Assembly: GCA_035623335.1 (NCBI GenBank)
Contig: DASPTQ010000253.1
Location: 62,001 to 126,000 of the forward strand
Direction: 5' to 3'
Length of the DNA: 64,000 nt
Origin: JAFAGX01 sp035623335
Lineage (GTDB): Bacteria > Acidobacteriota > Terriglobia > Terriglobales > Acidobacteriaceae
Shown piece after piece: positions 34,527-43,372 of this stretch; position 1 is the first letter of the stretch; each line of letters begins with the position of its first letter. Made by a program: the position numbers and the translations under genes. Under the pieces are notes generated by a model. It searched no databases, had not been told where the DNA came from, and saw only the letters and a program-made list of their open reading frames with translations.

Positions 34527-35924
34527 TCACTGCAGCTGATACTTCTTCATCAAGTGACGGAAAGAGCGATAGGAGATCTTCAACAGATCGGCGGCCCGAG
34601 TCTGTACTCCATGGGATTGCGCCAGCGCAGACCGCAACAGCGAAATCTCTACATCGGCGACGTACTTTTCCATATCCAGGCCTTCGGGGGTTAACGCTCC
34701 GGCGGCGGTCACGGACGTCCCCCCCACTCCAGCCGCAGCTGCCATGGCCCGGGCTTTGGCCTTTTCCGCGGGGATTTCGACGCGCAATTGTTCGCCGCTT
34801 TCCAGCGCCACAGCTCGCTCAACCGCATTCTCCAGTTGCCGCACATTGCCGGGCCATTCATAGGTGCACAGCGCCTCGAGGGAATCCGGGTTCACCTGAC
34901 GAATGTTCTTGCCGGCTGCGGCAGCATATTTCTTCAGAAAATGATTCACCAACAGGGGAATGTCCTCGCGCCGTTCGCGCAAAGGCGGCACCACGATGGG
35001 AATCACATTCAAGCGATAGTACAGATCTTCCCGGAAGGTATGCTCAGCCACCTGTTTATCCAAATCGCGATTGGTAGCCGCAACCACGCGTACGTCGATA
35101 GAAATCTCCACCGTTCCGCCGACCGGACGCACCGAGCGCTCCTGCAGAACCCGCAGGAGTTTCACTTGCATGGTCAAGGCCATCTCACTGATTTCATCGA
35201 GAAAAATCGTTCCCCGGTCGGCCACTTCGAAAAGACCGCACTTGTTCTGGTTGGCTCCGGTGAATGCGCCTTTGACATAGCCGAAGAGTTCACTCTCCAG
35301 CAGGGTTTCGGGAAAGGCCCCGCAATTGATGGACACAAAGGGTTCGGCCGCACGGGGAGAACATACGTGTACTGCCCGCGCCACCAGTTCCTTTCCTGTA
35401 CCGCTTTCCCCGTAGACCAGTACCGTGCTTTGGGTGGAAGCCACCGTGCGGATGGTCTGCTTCAATTTCTCCAGGGTGGGGCTGACACCGACGATGTTGT
35501 CCAGGGAGTTGCGGCTGGCTGCGTCCCGCTTGAAGGCGAAATTCTGGCGATCGAGGGCCAGGTTCTTGAGCGCGCGGTCGATGGCCAGCTTGATTTCATC
35601 CACCAGGCCGGGAGACTTCCGGATGTAGTCGGTGGCTCCCCCTGCCTTCACGGCTTCCACCGCCGCCTCGTAATCATCCACGGCCGTGATCAAGATGACG
35701 GCGGAATCGGGCGAGACCTGGTGTGCGTGGCGAAGCACCTCGATGCCATTGGTGCGAGGCATGCGAATGTCGACCACAATCACATCGTAGAGAGCGCCGT
35801 CGAGTTTTCGCTTGGCCGCGTCTCCCGAATTCACCGTCTCAACCCGGTGGCCATCGCGGCGCAAGGCGATGTCGAGCATTTCGCAGATGGAACGCTCGTC
35901 ATCGCAGATCAGGAGGTTAGCCAC
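34527..35924 (-). CDS. pilR: Sigma-54-dependent response regulator, PilR/NtrC family
   Basis: 465 residues from GTG 35924, which overlaps the pilS stop by 8 nt and follows GGGAGGG. Receiver domain with VVDIRMPRTNGIE (phosphoacceptor Asp near 52), AAA+ domain with Walker A GESGTGKELVA, an intact GAFTGA loop (YVKGAFTGANQ), Walker B GTIFLDEISEM and the arginine-finger region, then a Fis-type helix-turn-helix (RAADLLKISYRSFRHLMKKY). Activates sigma-54 promoters; pilA is the usual target but is not in the window. Confidence 0.92.
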   Translation of the reverse strand: MANLLICDDERSICEMLDIALRRDGHRVETVNSGDAAKRKLDGALYDVIVVDIRMPRTNGIEVLRHAHQVSPDSAVILITAVDDYEAAVEAVKAGGATDYIRKSPGLVDEIKLAIDRALKNLALDRQNFAFKRDAASRNSLDNIVGVSPTLEKLKQTIRTVASTQSTVLVYGESGTGKELVARAVHVCSPRAAEPFVSINCGAFPETLLESELFGYVKGAFTGANQNKCGLFEVADRGTIFLDEISEMALTMQVKLLRVLQERSVRPVGGTVEISIDVRVVAATNRDLDKQVAEHTFREDLYYRLNVIPIVVPPLRERREDIPLLVNHFLKKYAAAAGKNIRQVNPDSLEALCTYEWPGNVRQLENAVERAVALESGEQLRVEIPAEKAKARAMAAAAGVGGTSVTAAGALTPEGLDMEKYVADVEISLLRSALAQSHGVQTRAADLLKISYRSFRHLMKKYQLQ

Positions 35925-37620
35925 GCTGCCCTCCCGCGCTGGCCTGGACGATGGGGCCGTCGAGCAACGACTGGGGTGCGGCACCGATGTTATCTTCGCG
36001 AACCCGGTCCGGTTCCCCCGCCCCCAAGCGAGCCAAGCGCAGCACGAACACGGCACCCTGGCCCGGCCGGGAGCGTGCCCAGACTTTGCCTTCATGGGCC
36101 TGCACGATTTGGTAGACGATGGCCAGGCCCAGGCCGGTTCCCCCTTCAAATTGCGACTGGAACGGTTCGAAGATCTTCTCAATCACCTGCTGACTCATCC
36201 CCGCCCCGGTGTCGGCGAAGGTCATCTCCCATTCCTGGCCGATCGAACCCACGCTGACCGTGAGGGTCCCTCCCGCGGTCATGGCGCAGACCGCATTTCC
36301 GCAAAAATTCCAGAAGACTTCTTTGATCTTGTCGCCGTCCGCCAGGGCCCAGGCCTGTTCCACCTTGAAATTACGTACGATGCGAATCGCCGGGTTCTCG
36401 GTCGCTAGGCGATGTTCGAGCAGCGTGAGAGTGTCCTCCAGCAGGGGTAACAGATCGACTTTCTCGAAGCGGTACTGCCGTCCACGGGAGTAGGCCAGAA
36501 AGTCGGTAATGATTCCGTTCAGCCGCTCCGATTCCCGGGTCACGATTTGCAGCAATTGGCGATGCTCTTCGCTCAGGTCGGGAATGGCGGAGAGCATCTG
36601 CACCGATCCTGCGATGGAGGTCAGAGGGTTGCGGATCTCGTGGGCGATCGCCGCTGCCAGCCTGCCCACGGCGGCCAACCGGTCCTGCATTCGGATTTCC
36701 CGTTCCAAGCGGCGGATTTCGGTCAGATCGTCAAAGGTATAAACATAGCCCGAGATCTGGTCATCGGAGACCGTCAGGGGAGAGACCAGAACCCGAAAGG
36801 TCCTGCGAAAGCCGTTGCGTGCCTGCCGCCGGACTTCGGCGTGCACCGGTTCGGAATCCACTCGCGGCAGGGTATCGAGAAAGAGCCGATGGATAGGTTG
36901 TCCCAGCAACTCCCCCTCGGGGAGCTCCAGCAACTTCTGAGCCGCGGAGTTGACGAAGCTGATCTGCCCCTCGAGAGTGGTGGTGATCAGACCTCCGGTG
37001 ATGGACTGAATGATATTTTCATGCAGCGCCTGCAGGTTCTCGAGCGCACCGCTGGTGTCCTTGAGCTTGCCGTGGACCTGTCGCAGCTTGGTCACCAGCA
37101 AACCAGCTAGATAGGCCACGGCTAAGTAGCCGAACAGGTTGACGAAGATGATGGATCGCAGCGCTTTCAACTCGGGGTGCGTGACCGAGTAGGACGGAAT
37201 CACCTCAAAATACGTGAGTTCCAGAACGGCGCCGTAGAGAATGAAGGCGAGTGCCGCCGTAAGGTACGCCCAGAGGCGCGGTAGCAAGATGGAAGCGACA
37301 ATAATGACCAGGGGGTAGAGAAAGTTATACGAGCTATCGACACCGCCCGTGGCGTAGATAACCAGACTCACCAACATGAGGTCGCTGACCACTTGCAGGA
37401 GCGACTGGATTTGGTATTCCTGCCAGAAGCCGACCAACAACGCGTAGAAAATCGAGATTGCGTACCACAACAGGACAATGTTAATGAACAGGCGGATGGG
37501 AAAAGGGGCCGGAGTCAAACGGCTGATCGCCAGCTGCAGGCCCAGGAGAAATGTCAGGATGATAATGCGAACCTTGACGAGCCATGCCAGCCACTGCCGC
37601 TCATCGAAAATAGATTGCAT
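35917..37620 (-). CDS. pilS: Membrane sensor histidine kinase, PilS-like
   Basis: 567 residues. Six membrane helices occupy ~14-190, then a coiled linker and a PAS domain (~200-320, with TTLEGQISFVNSAAQKLLEL). The HisKA motif is AAIAHEIRNPLTSIAGSVQML, and the ATPase has the N box NFCGNAVCAM, G1 FADTGAGM and G2 GGTGLGLAIVYQIVQAH. Partner of the overlapping pilR gene. The arrangement after pilC and the six-helix sensor fit PilS, which in Pseudomonas senses pilin in the membrane. Confidence 0.9.
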   Translation of the reverse strand: MQSIFDERQWLAWLVKVRIIILTFLLGLQLAISRLTPAPFPIRLFINIVLLWYAISIFYALLVGFWQEYQIQSLLQVVSDLMLVSLVIYATGGVDSSYNFLYPLVIIVASILLPRLWAYLTAALAFILYGAVLELTYFEVIPSYSVTHPELKALRSIIFVNLFGYLAVAYLAGLLVTKLRQVHGKLKDTSGALENLQALHENIIQSITGGLITTTLEGQISFVNSAAQKLLELPEGELLGQPIHRLFLDTLPRVDSEPVHAEVRRQARNGFRRTFRVLVSPLTVSDDQISGYVYTFDDLTEIRRLEREIRMQDRLAAVGRLAAAIAHEIRNPLTSIAGSVQMLSAIPDLSEEHRQLLQIVTRESERLNGIITDFLAYSRGRQYRFEKVDLLPLLEDTLTLLEHRLATENPAIRIVRNFKVEQAWALADGDKIKEVFWNFCGNAVCAMTAGGTLTVSVGSIGQEWEMTFADTGAGMSQQVIEKIFEPFQSQFEGGTGLGLAIVYQIVQAHEGKVWARSRPGQGAVFVLRLARLGAGEPDRVREDNIGAAPQSLLDGPIVQASAGGQRG

Positions 37621-37652
37621 GCTGTTACCTGATTTGCGACGCCACCTGGCAG

Positions 37653-37679
37653 GGATAGCCGGCTGTTTCCCGGCTATCC
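37653..37679. repeat. 10-bp perfect hairpin between pilC and pilS
   Basis: GGATAGCCGG (37653-37662) and CCGGCTATCC (37670-37679) with a CTGTTTC loop. No T-tract on either strand. It could attenuate or process the mRNA between the pilus-motor genes and the regulatory pair. Confidence 0.55.
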
Positions 37680-37707
37680 TCTCCCTACGGCTAAGCTGCC
37701 CTGGGTT

Positions 37708-38916
37708 CTAGCCCGCCAGCTTGGCGATCATCGAGAACAGCGGCATGTATAGCGAAATGACGATGCCGCCGATCATGATTCCCAACATGCCGATGATGAC
37801 CGGTTCGAGCATAGCCAGCATGTCTTTGGTCGCTGCGTCCACCTCATCTTCGTAAAAATCAGCGATCTTCTGCAGCATGGAATCCATGGCGCCCGTGGCT
37901 TCACCGACCCCGATCATTTGGGTCACCATATTGGGAAACACACCGGACTCGCGCAAAGGATCGACGATCGTTCGGCCTTCCTCGATTGCCTTCCGCACTC
38001 GCATCAGCGCCTCCTCCAGCACCCGATTGCCGCTGGTGCGGGCGGTGATGGTCAACCCTTCCAGAATGGGCACGCCCGAGGTGATCAGGGTTCCCAAGGT
38101 TCGTGTAAAGCGGGCGACGGCGATTTTGCGCAGCAGGATGCCCAGAATCGGCAGCTTCAGCAGTGCATAGTCCATGTAGTAGGCGGCACGGGGGTTCTTC
38201 CGCATCTGCTTAATGCCGATCACAATCCCCGCCACTCCCACGACGAAGAACCACCAGAACTGGCCGACGAAGGCGCTCAGTCCGATGACGATGCGCGTCG
38301 GCAAGGGTAAGGCCACACCCAGGCCGGCAAAAAGGTTGGCAAAAATGGGCACCACCCATTTCAGCAGTGCGGCCACGATCAGCACGGCCAGGCTGACCAC
38401 CGCGACCGGGTAGATCAGCGCCGATTTCACCGCCGCTTTGAGTTTGACCGCCTTTTCGACATAGAGAGCCAGACGTTGCAAGATGACGTCGAGAATACCG
38501 CCGGTCTCGCCGGCCTCGATCATGTTGGTGGTCAGATCATCAAAAACCTTGGGATGCTGGCGCATGGCATTGGCCAAGGTTGCGCCACCTTCCACCGTGG
38601 TCCGCACGGCGGTGAGGGTCTTTTGGAAGGCCTGGTTCTCCTGATTGGCTGCCAGAATTTCGAGACATTGCACGAGCGGCAGTCCGGCATCGATCATCAC
38701 CGAGAACTGGCGGAAGAAGATGGCGATTTCCTTGACTTTGACTTTGCCGGAGCCGAAGGTCGGCAAGGCGAATTCTTTGCCCTTCTCGCGTATCGCACTG
38801 GGAGTGATGTGCTCCCGCCGGAGCTGCATGGTAAGCGCTTGCTTGTTTGCCGCGGCGCGCTCGCCGCTCACCTTCTCCCCGTTCTCGCTCTTTCCCGAAA
38901 ATGTAAAAACTGGCAT
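37708..38916 (-). CDS. pilC: Type IV pilus inner-membrane platform protein PilC
   Basis: 402 residues with two GspF/PilC domains (~70-195 and ~270-395) and three membrane segments. Typical blocks: KVKEIAIFFRQFSVMIDAGLPL and FTRTLGTLITSGVPILEGL, each followed by EGGATLANAM/EEGRTIVDPL. PilC links the PilB and PilT motors to the pilus shaft. Downstream of pilT by 105 nt. Confidence 0.96.
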   Translation of the reverse strand: MPVFTFSGKSENGEKVSGERAAANKQALTMQLRREHITPSAIREKGKEFALPTFGSGKVKVKEIAIFFRQFSVMIDAGLPLVQCLEILAANQENQAFQKTLTAVRTTVEGGATLANAMRQHPKVFDDLTTNMIEAGETGGILDVILQRLALYVEKAVKLKAAVKSALIYPVAVVSLAVLIVAALLKWVVPIFANLFAGLGVALPLPTRIVIGLSAFVGQFWWFFVVGVAGIVIGIKQMRKNPRAAYYMDYALLKLPILGILLRKIAVARFTRTLGTLITSGVPILEGLTITARTSGNRVLEEALMRVRKAIEEGRTIVDPLRESGVFPNMVTQMIGVGEATGAMDSMLQKIADFYEDEVDAATKDMLAMLEPVIIGMLGIMIGGIVISLYMPLFSMIAKLAG

Positions 38917-39021
38917 GAGATCCTCTCTTCACTCACTTGTTTCTGGCTGGCGCAAAGTTGGCTCAACGCCTCCTTTGCCTCTGTACCTGCTAAACCTGCT
39001 ACTTCCAGCCGGCAAAATCGT

Positions 39022-40149
39022 TTACCGCTTGGTTGGAGCCGCCGCCTTGGCCGCCGCCGCCTGGTTCCGACCCAAGAGGCTGGCACCGCGGTTGATCATC
39101 TCGGTCAACTCATCCTGATTGCTGGAGCGGGACAAGGCCATTTCCATGGTGATCAGCTTTTGGAAGTAGGCCGTTGCCAGCGACTGGTTGAACGTCTGCA
39201 TTCCGAACTTGTCCTGTCCGGACTGCATTGCGGAATAGATCTGATGGATCTTGTCTTCGCGAATCAGGTTGCGAACCGCAGCATTCGGCACCAGAATCTC
39301 CATCACCATCACTCGTCCCTTCCCATCCGCCCGCGGCAACAAGCTTTGACACATGATTCCTTCCAGAACCAGGGACAGCTGGGCGCGGATTTGCGGCTGC
39401 TGATGCGCCGGGAACACGTCAATGATTCGGTTGATGGTGGAGGAGGCTGAGTTGGTGTGCAAGGTCGCAAAGGTGAGGTGGCCGGTTTCGGCGATGCGCA
39501 GGGCCGACTCGATGGTTTCGAGGTCGCGCATTTCGCCGATGAGCACGACATCCGGGTCTTCGCGCAGCGCGGCGCGCAAGGCATCAGCGAAGCTCTTGGT
39601 GTCGGCGTGCAGCTCGCGCTGGTTCACCACACAGTTCTTGTTCATGTGGACAAACTCGATGGGATCCTCAATGGTGAGGATGTGATCATGCCGCTCGCTG
39701 TTGACCTTGTCGATCATGGAGGCGAGGGTGGTCGATTTGCCCGAGCCGGTCGGACCGGTGACCAGCACCAGACCGCGAGGTTTGTCGCACATCTTGCTCA
39801 CCACCGCCGGAAGCCCCAACTGGTTAAACGACTTGATTTCGAAGGGAATCAGACGAAAGACAGCCGATGTCGCCCCCCGTTGGTTGAACACGTTGGCGCG
39901 GAAGCGGGCCAACCCTTTCAGGCCGAAGGAGAAGTCCAGCTCGAGATTCTCTTCAAACCGGTGCTTCTGCGAATCGGTCATCACGCTGTAGGCCAGCTGC
40001 TTGGTCTCCGCCGGCGTCATTTGTGGAAGATCGAGCGGGGTCAGATGCCCGTGCACGCGGATTTGCGGCGGGGAATTGGTGGTGAGATGGAGGTCGCTAC
40101 CGCCCATCTCCAGCATTCGTTTCAACAGATCGCTTAGGGACAGCCCCAT
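39022..40149 (-). CDS. pilT: Type IV pilus retraction ATPase PilT
   Basis: 375 residues. N-terminal PAS-like domain with the start MGLSLSDLLKRMLEMGGSDL and the RFRANVFNQRG segment, then RecA-like domain: Walker A GPTGSGKSTTLASMID, Asp box LTIEDPIEFVH, Walker B VLIGEMRDLETIE and His box TGHLTFATLHTNSA. The AIRNLIRE-like segment is present as AVRNLIREDK. Depolymerises pili, powering twitching and DNA uptake. A short Ala/Lys-rich tail ends the protein. Confidence 0.96.
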   Translation of the reverse strand: MGLSLSDLLKRMLEMGGSDLHLTTNSPPQIRVHGHLTPLDLPQMTPAETKQLAYSVMTDSQKHRFEENLELDFSFGLKGLARFRANVFNQRGATSAVFRLIPFEIKSFNQLGLPAVVSKMCDKPRGLVLVTGPTGSGKSTTLASMIDKVNSERHDHILTIEDPIEFVHMNKNCVVNQRELHADTKSFADALRAALREDPDVVLIGEMRDLETIESALRIAETGHLTFATLHTNSASSTINRIIDVFPAHQQPQIRAQLSLVLEGIMCQSLLPRADGKGRVMVMEILVPNAAVRNLIREDKIHQIYSAMQSGQDKFGMQTFNQSLATAYFQKLITMEMALSRSSNQDELTEMINRGASLLGRNQAAAAKAAAPTKR

Positions 40150-40213
40150 AGTGTTCCTTTCCTTTTGCTACCTATTCTTTCCCGCGTCGGACGAATCCGA
40201 GTCGACCAATCCA

Positions 40214-41929
40214 TTAATGGATGGTTTCGCGAGCTACTTCCTCGAGCGTGGTAATGCCGGCTGCGACCTTGATCAGGCCGCTCCGGCGCAAAGTGATCAT
40301 CCCGCGCTCAATCGCCTTTTTCTTGAGTTCCACGGCGGAGGCGCCCACCAGAACCAGCTCCTTGATCTCGTCATCGACTTCCATGACTTCGTACAGGCCG
40401 GCCCGCCCCTTGAAGCCGGTGTTGTTGCAGGTGGCGCATCCCTTGCCTTTTTGGATCTTTACGGTTTTCGCCTCTTCGGGCGTGAAACCTTCGTCCAGGA
40501 GAGCTTGCACCGGCACATCCACCGTCTCGGCGCAGTCGCGACAAATTCGTCGCACCAATCGTTGGGCGCAGATCAGGTGGACGGAAGTGGCCACGAGGAA
40601 CGGCTCAATGCCCATGTTCATCAGACGGGTGATGGTTTCGGGCGCGCCGTTGGTGTGCAGGGTGGACAGCACCAGGTGGCCGGTGAGCGCGGCCTTAATG
40701 GCTATTTCGGCGGTCTCGAAGTCGCGGATCTCGCCCACCAGAATGATGTTCGGGTCCTGCCGCAAGAAAGCTCGCAGGGCGGCGGCGAAGTTGAGCCCAA
40801 TCTGCTCCTTCATCTGCACCTGGTTGACGCCGGCCAACTGAAACTCCACCGGATCTTCCGCGGTCATGATGTTGGTGTCGACCGTATTCAAACGGGAGAT
40901 CGAGGAGTAAAGCGTGTTGGTCTTTCCTGATCCGGTGGGTCCGGTCACCAGCACCATGCCGTAGGGTTTGAGGATGGCCTTTTCGAACTTGACCAGCGAC
41001 TCCGGCTCGAAGCCCAGCTTGGTCATGTCGAGCCGCAGATTCTCTTTGTCGAGCAACCGCAACACAATCTTTTCGCCCCACAGCGTGGGCAGGGTGCTGA
41101 CGCGAAAGTCCAGCTGCCGTTTGCGCCCTCCAACGTTCATCTTCAGCATGATGCGGCCGTCCTGAGGAAGCCGCTTCTCGCTGATGTCGAGTTTGGACAT
41201 GATCTTCAGACGTGAGGTGATAGCGTCTTTATATTTCTGTGGTGGGGTCATGATCGGCTGCAGGACACCATCCACGCGAAAGCGCACGCGGAACTCGCGC
41301 TCGTACGGCTCCATATGAATGTCACTGGCGCCGCGGTTGACCGCTTCGCTCAACACGGCGTTCACCAGCTTCACGATGGGAGCTTCGTCGGCGGCTCGTT
41401 CCAAATCCGCCAGCCCCATCTCCTCCTGCTCGGTCTGCACCTCGACGTCGGCATCGTCGGTCTCGGACATCGACATCATGACGTGCTCGAGATCTTCCTT
41501 CTTGGTGGTGCCGTACGCCTTATCGATGCCTTCCAGGATGGAGCTTTCCGAGGCAACGACCGGCTCAATGTTGAACCCCGTCATGAACTTGATGTCGTCC
41601 ATGGCGAAGACATTGGTCGGGTCGACCATGGCGATGGTGAGCGACGCGCCAACGCGGCTGAGCGGCAAGATCTGGTAACGCTTGGCAGTTTCGTAAGGGA
41701 TCAGCTTGACGACCGCGGGATCGATTTCGAAATAGGAGAGATTGATCGCCGGCACGCCGTACTGGCGGGAGAGAAAGTTGGTTACATCCCCATCGGTCAA
41801 GAACCCGAGCTTGACCAGAGCGGAGCCCAGACGACAGTTGTTTTCCTTCTGCGTCTTGACCGCTTCCGCCAGCTGCTCGGCGGTAATGATCTTTTCCTTG
41901 ACGAGAAGATCACCCAGCCGTTGAGACAT
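40214..41929 (-). CDS. pilB: Type IV pilus assembly ATPase PilB
   Basis: 571 residues. N-terminal MshEN-type domain (RLGDLLVKEKIITAEQLAEA, c-di-GMP binding in some homologues), a second N-domain, then the motor: Walker A GPTGSGKTNTLYSSI, TAEDPVEFQLAGVNQVQ, Walker B ILVGEIRDFETAEIA and His box TGHLVLSTLHTNGA. Four zinc Cys: CRDCAE and CATCNNTG. Extends pili. AGGAGA lies about 7 nt before the ATG. First gene of pilB-pilT-pilC-pilS-pilR. Confidence 0.96.
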   Translation of the reverse strand: MSQRLGDLLVKEKIITAEQLAEAVKTQKENNCRLGSALVKLGFLTDGDVTNFLSRQYGVPAINLSYFEIDPAVVKLIPYETAKRYQILPLSRVGASLTIAMVDPTNVFAMDDIKFMTGFNIEPVVASESSILEGIDKAYGTTKKEDLEHVMMSMSETDDADVEVQTEQEEMGLADLERAADEAPIVKLVNAVLSEAVNRGASDIHMEPYEREFRVRFRVDGVLQPIMTPPQKYKDAITSRLKIMSKLDISEKRLPQDGRIMLKMNVGGRKRQLDFRVSTLPTLWGEKIVLRLLDKENLRLDMTKLGFEPESLVKFEKAILKPYGMVLVTGPTGSGKTNTLYSSISRLNTVDTNIMTAEDPVEFQLAGVNQVQMKEQIGLNFAAALRAFLRQDPNIILVGEIRDFETAEIAIKAALTGHLVLSTLHTNGAPETITRLMNMGIEPFLVATSVHLICAQRLVRRICRDCAETVDVPVQALLDEGFTPEEAKTVKIQKGKGCATCNNTGFKGRAGLYEVMEVDDEIKELVLVGASAVELKKKAIERGMITLRRSGLIKVAAGITTLEEVARETIH

Positions 41930-42363
41930 GCCTCGATCTCCTATTGAAACTTACGAAACGTGATGGCGCAGTGCACGCGAACCCAGTTGACGATTGAGCG
42001 ATAGCCGTGCAATGCGCGTTGACATAAATTGTCACAGCTGAGGCCGGTTCGGCGCGAGTAACTTTGGTACGTCAAATGGGTTACGTAAGTCCTTTGTACT
42101 CATGGAACCCATTGATTTCATTGGCTCAGGATTTAGGGAGTTCTAAGCACGTGGTAAGCGAGGCCAAGGGAAGACCGCCGCCGCCATGACAAAATGGGAC
42201 GTCCCGTCAGAGTTCTATGGATTGACCAAGGTCTTTCGATCGAAACTCTAAGAACGGCGAGAAAAAGTGGGATGCGCCGTCAGCGCGAAGCAGGCCTGCG
42301 GAATTCCCGAAGAGCTCAATTTTCCGCGCTAGGGCGGAAACGGGGCAGGAGGCCGCTTGGGAA
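41930..42363. other. Intergenic region upstream of pilB
   Basis: 434 nt without a gene I can support. It holds the inverted repeat TGACA-TAAAT-TGTCA (42020-42034), about 95 nt before the pilB start, a possible operator. No clean sigma-54 -24/-12 element (TGGCAC-N5-TTGC) was found on the minus strand. Contains the 3' flank of the small gene at 42364. Confidence 0.5.
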
Positions 42364-42792
42364 TTACTTCACCGGACCGCTAAAATTGCGGAAATTGTGG
42401 ATCGCACCGTCCATGTGCGCGACCGTCTCGATGCCCATCAGGTAGTGACCGCCCAGGCGGAGAGCTTTGTGACGGCTCTTCTCGAGCTTCCAAGCGGCCA
42501 ATGCAGTCGCGGCCTCAATCGCTCCCTCTACGGCGACGTATTTCCCAGCGCCGGGTCGCTTGCCGAGTGCGAACGATTCCTCCGAATAGCCCCAGTTGGT
42601 ATCCCGGACGGTGGCATAGCCATCCAACGCATTGGCGGCCGTGAGGGCGCCGACCTCGGTAAAAAACAACTTGTGGGAAGCCGGCTTGGGCGGGGAGGGC
42701 GCATCCGGCACCTCGGACGCCATCGCGCATAGCGCCCACAGCGGCAAAATAATCAACGCCCTCAGATGGTTTTTCGTGAGGTCCTCCGGCAT
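42364..42792 (-). CDS. Small exported protein of unknown function
   Basis: 142 residues from ATG 42792 (MPEDLTKNHLRALIIL). A hydrophobic stretch (residues ~9-24) ending at AMASEVPDAPSPPK looks like a signal peptide. The mature part contains ALTAANALDGYATVRDTNW, AVEGAIEAATALAAWKLEKS and GGHYLMGIETVAHMDGAIHN; two weak amphipathic or membrane-spanning helices are likely. The pattern resembles a group of small exported proteins seen in Acidobacteria, but I cannot name a function. Isolated between two long gaps. Confidence 0.7.
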   Translation of the reverse strand: MPEDLTKNHLRALIILPLWALCAMASEVPDAPSPPKPASHKLFFTEVGALTAANALDGYATVRDTNWGYSEESFALGKRPGAGKYVAVEGAIEAATALAAWKLEKSRHKALRLGGHYLMGIETVAHMDGAIHNFRNFSGPVK

Positions 42793-43372
42793 TAGGCGAC
42801 AGCTACCCTCGCCGACGTTGTTGAGTGGTGTGCAACCGGGAGGTAGCACCTGCCTTCTCCGTAGTCCTTGCCCAGGACGCGGAGACGGGCTCCTCGCCTG
42901 TGTGAACTCTGACCAATCGAGGCTTTTCCCTCGATTGGCTAGGGCGTCGTAATCTGAGGCCCGTTCATGGCCACAAAGCCTAAAAACTCTAACTACGAAC
43001 CTAGGTTTGATAAACCCTCCTAGCGGATTACTTCGTTCGGCTCAAGTCGAACGGTGTTGGCGGCGGGGCACGATCCTCCGACGGCGTTGACCACGCCAAC
43101 CCCGGAGACGCCTGAATCGGTTCGGCCTCAGGAGGCAAGGGGAGTCGGTCGAGCGCCGCTACGTAGCAAGCGAGGTTGGCTTACCCGCTCGACCCGAATC
43201 GTGTCGCGAGCCTGACTGGAGGAGGAATTGACATCCGATGCGCCGATGATTGCGCGTCAGGGTGATGCGACGCGAGACCTCGGTCCCAGGCAGAGAGCCC
43301 AACGTACGGCGGTCAGGGTAGCAGCGCAGACCGTCCGCTTATAATGAGTCTTGAGCCGGGGGTGCATTCGGA
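42793..43372. other. Long non-coding stretch upstream of ntrY with hairpins
   Basis: 580 nt with no convincing gene. CCAATCGAGG (42913-42922) and CCTCGATTGG (42929-42938) form a perfect 10-bp stem. On the minus strand, 36 codons ending at 43020 look protein-like (VNAVGGSCPAANTVRLEPNE) but are cut by a stop upstream, suggesting decayed coding DNA. TATAAT at 43340-43345 is a likely -10 box for ntrY, giving a ~22-nt leader. No rRNA, tRNA, tmRNA or RNase P signature was recognised. Confidence 0.5.

Noticed and set aside
34788..36257. 489-codon plus-strand frame antisense to pilR/pilS
   Set aside because: Shadow of two strong genes; it crosses their overlap, which a real gene is unlikely to do.
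41990..42040. Sigma-54 promoter upstream of pilB
   Set aside because: The best match on the minus strand (TGTCAACG...TTGC) lacks the GG of the -24 element and has the wrong spacing.
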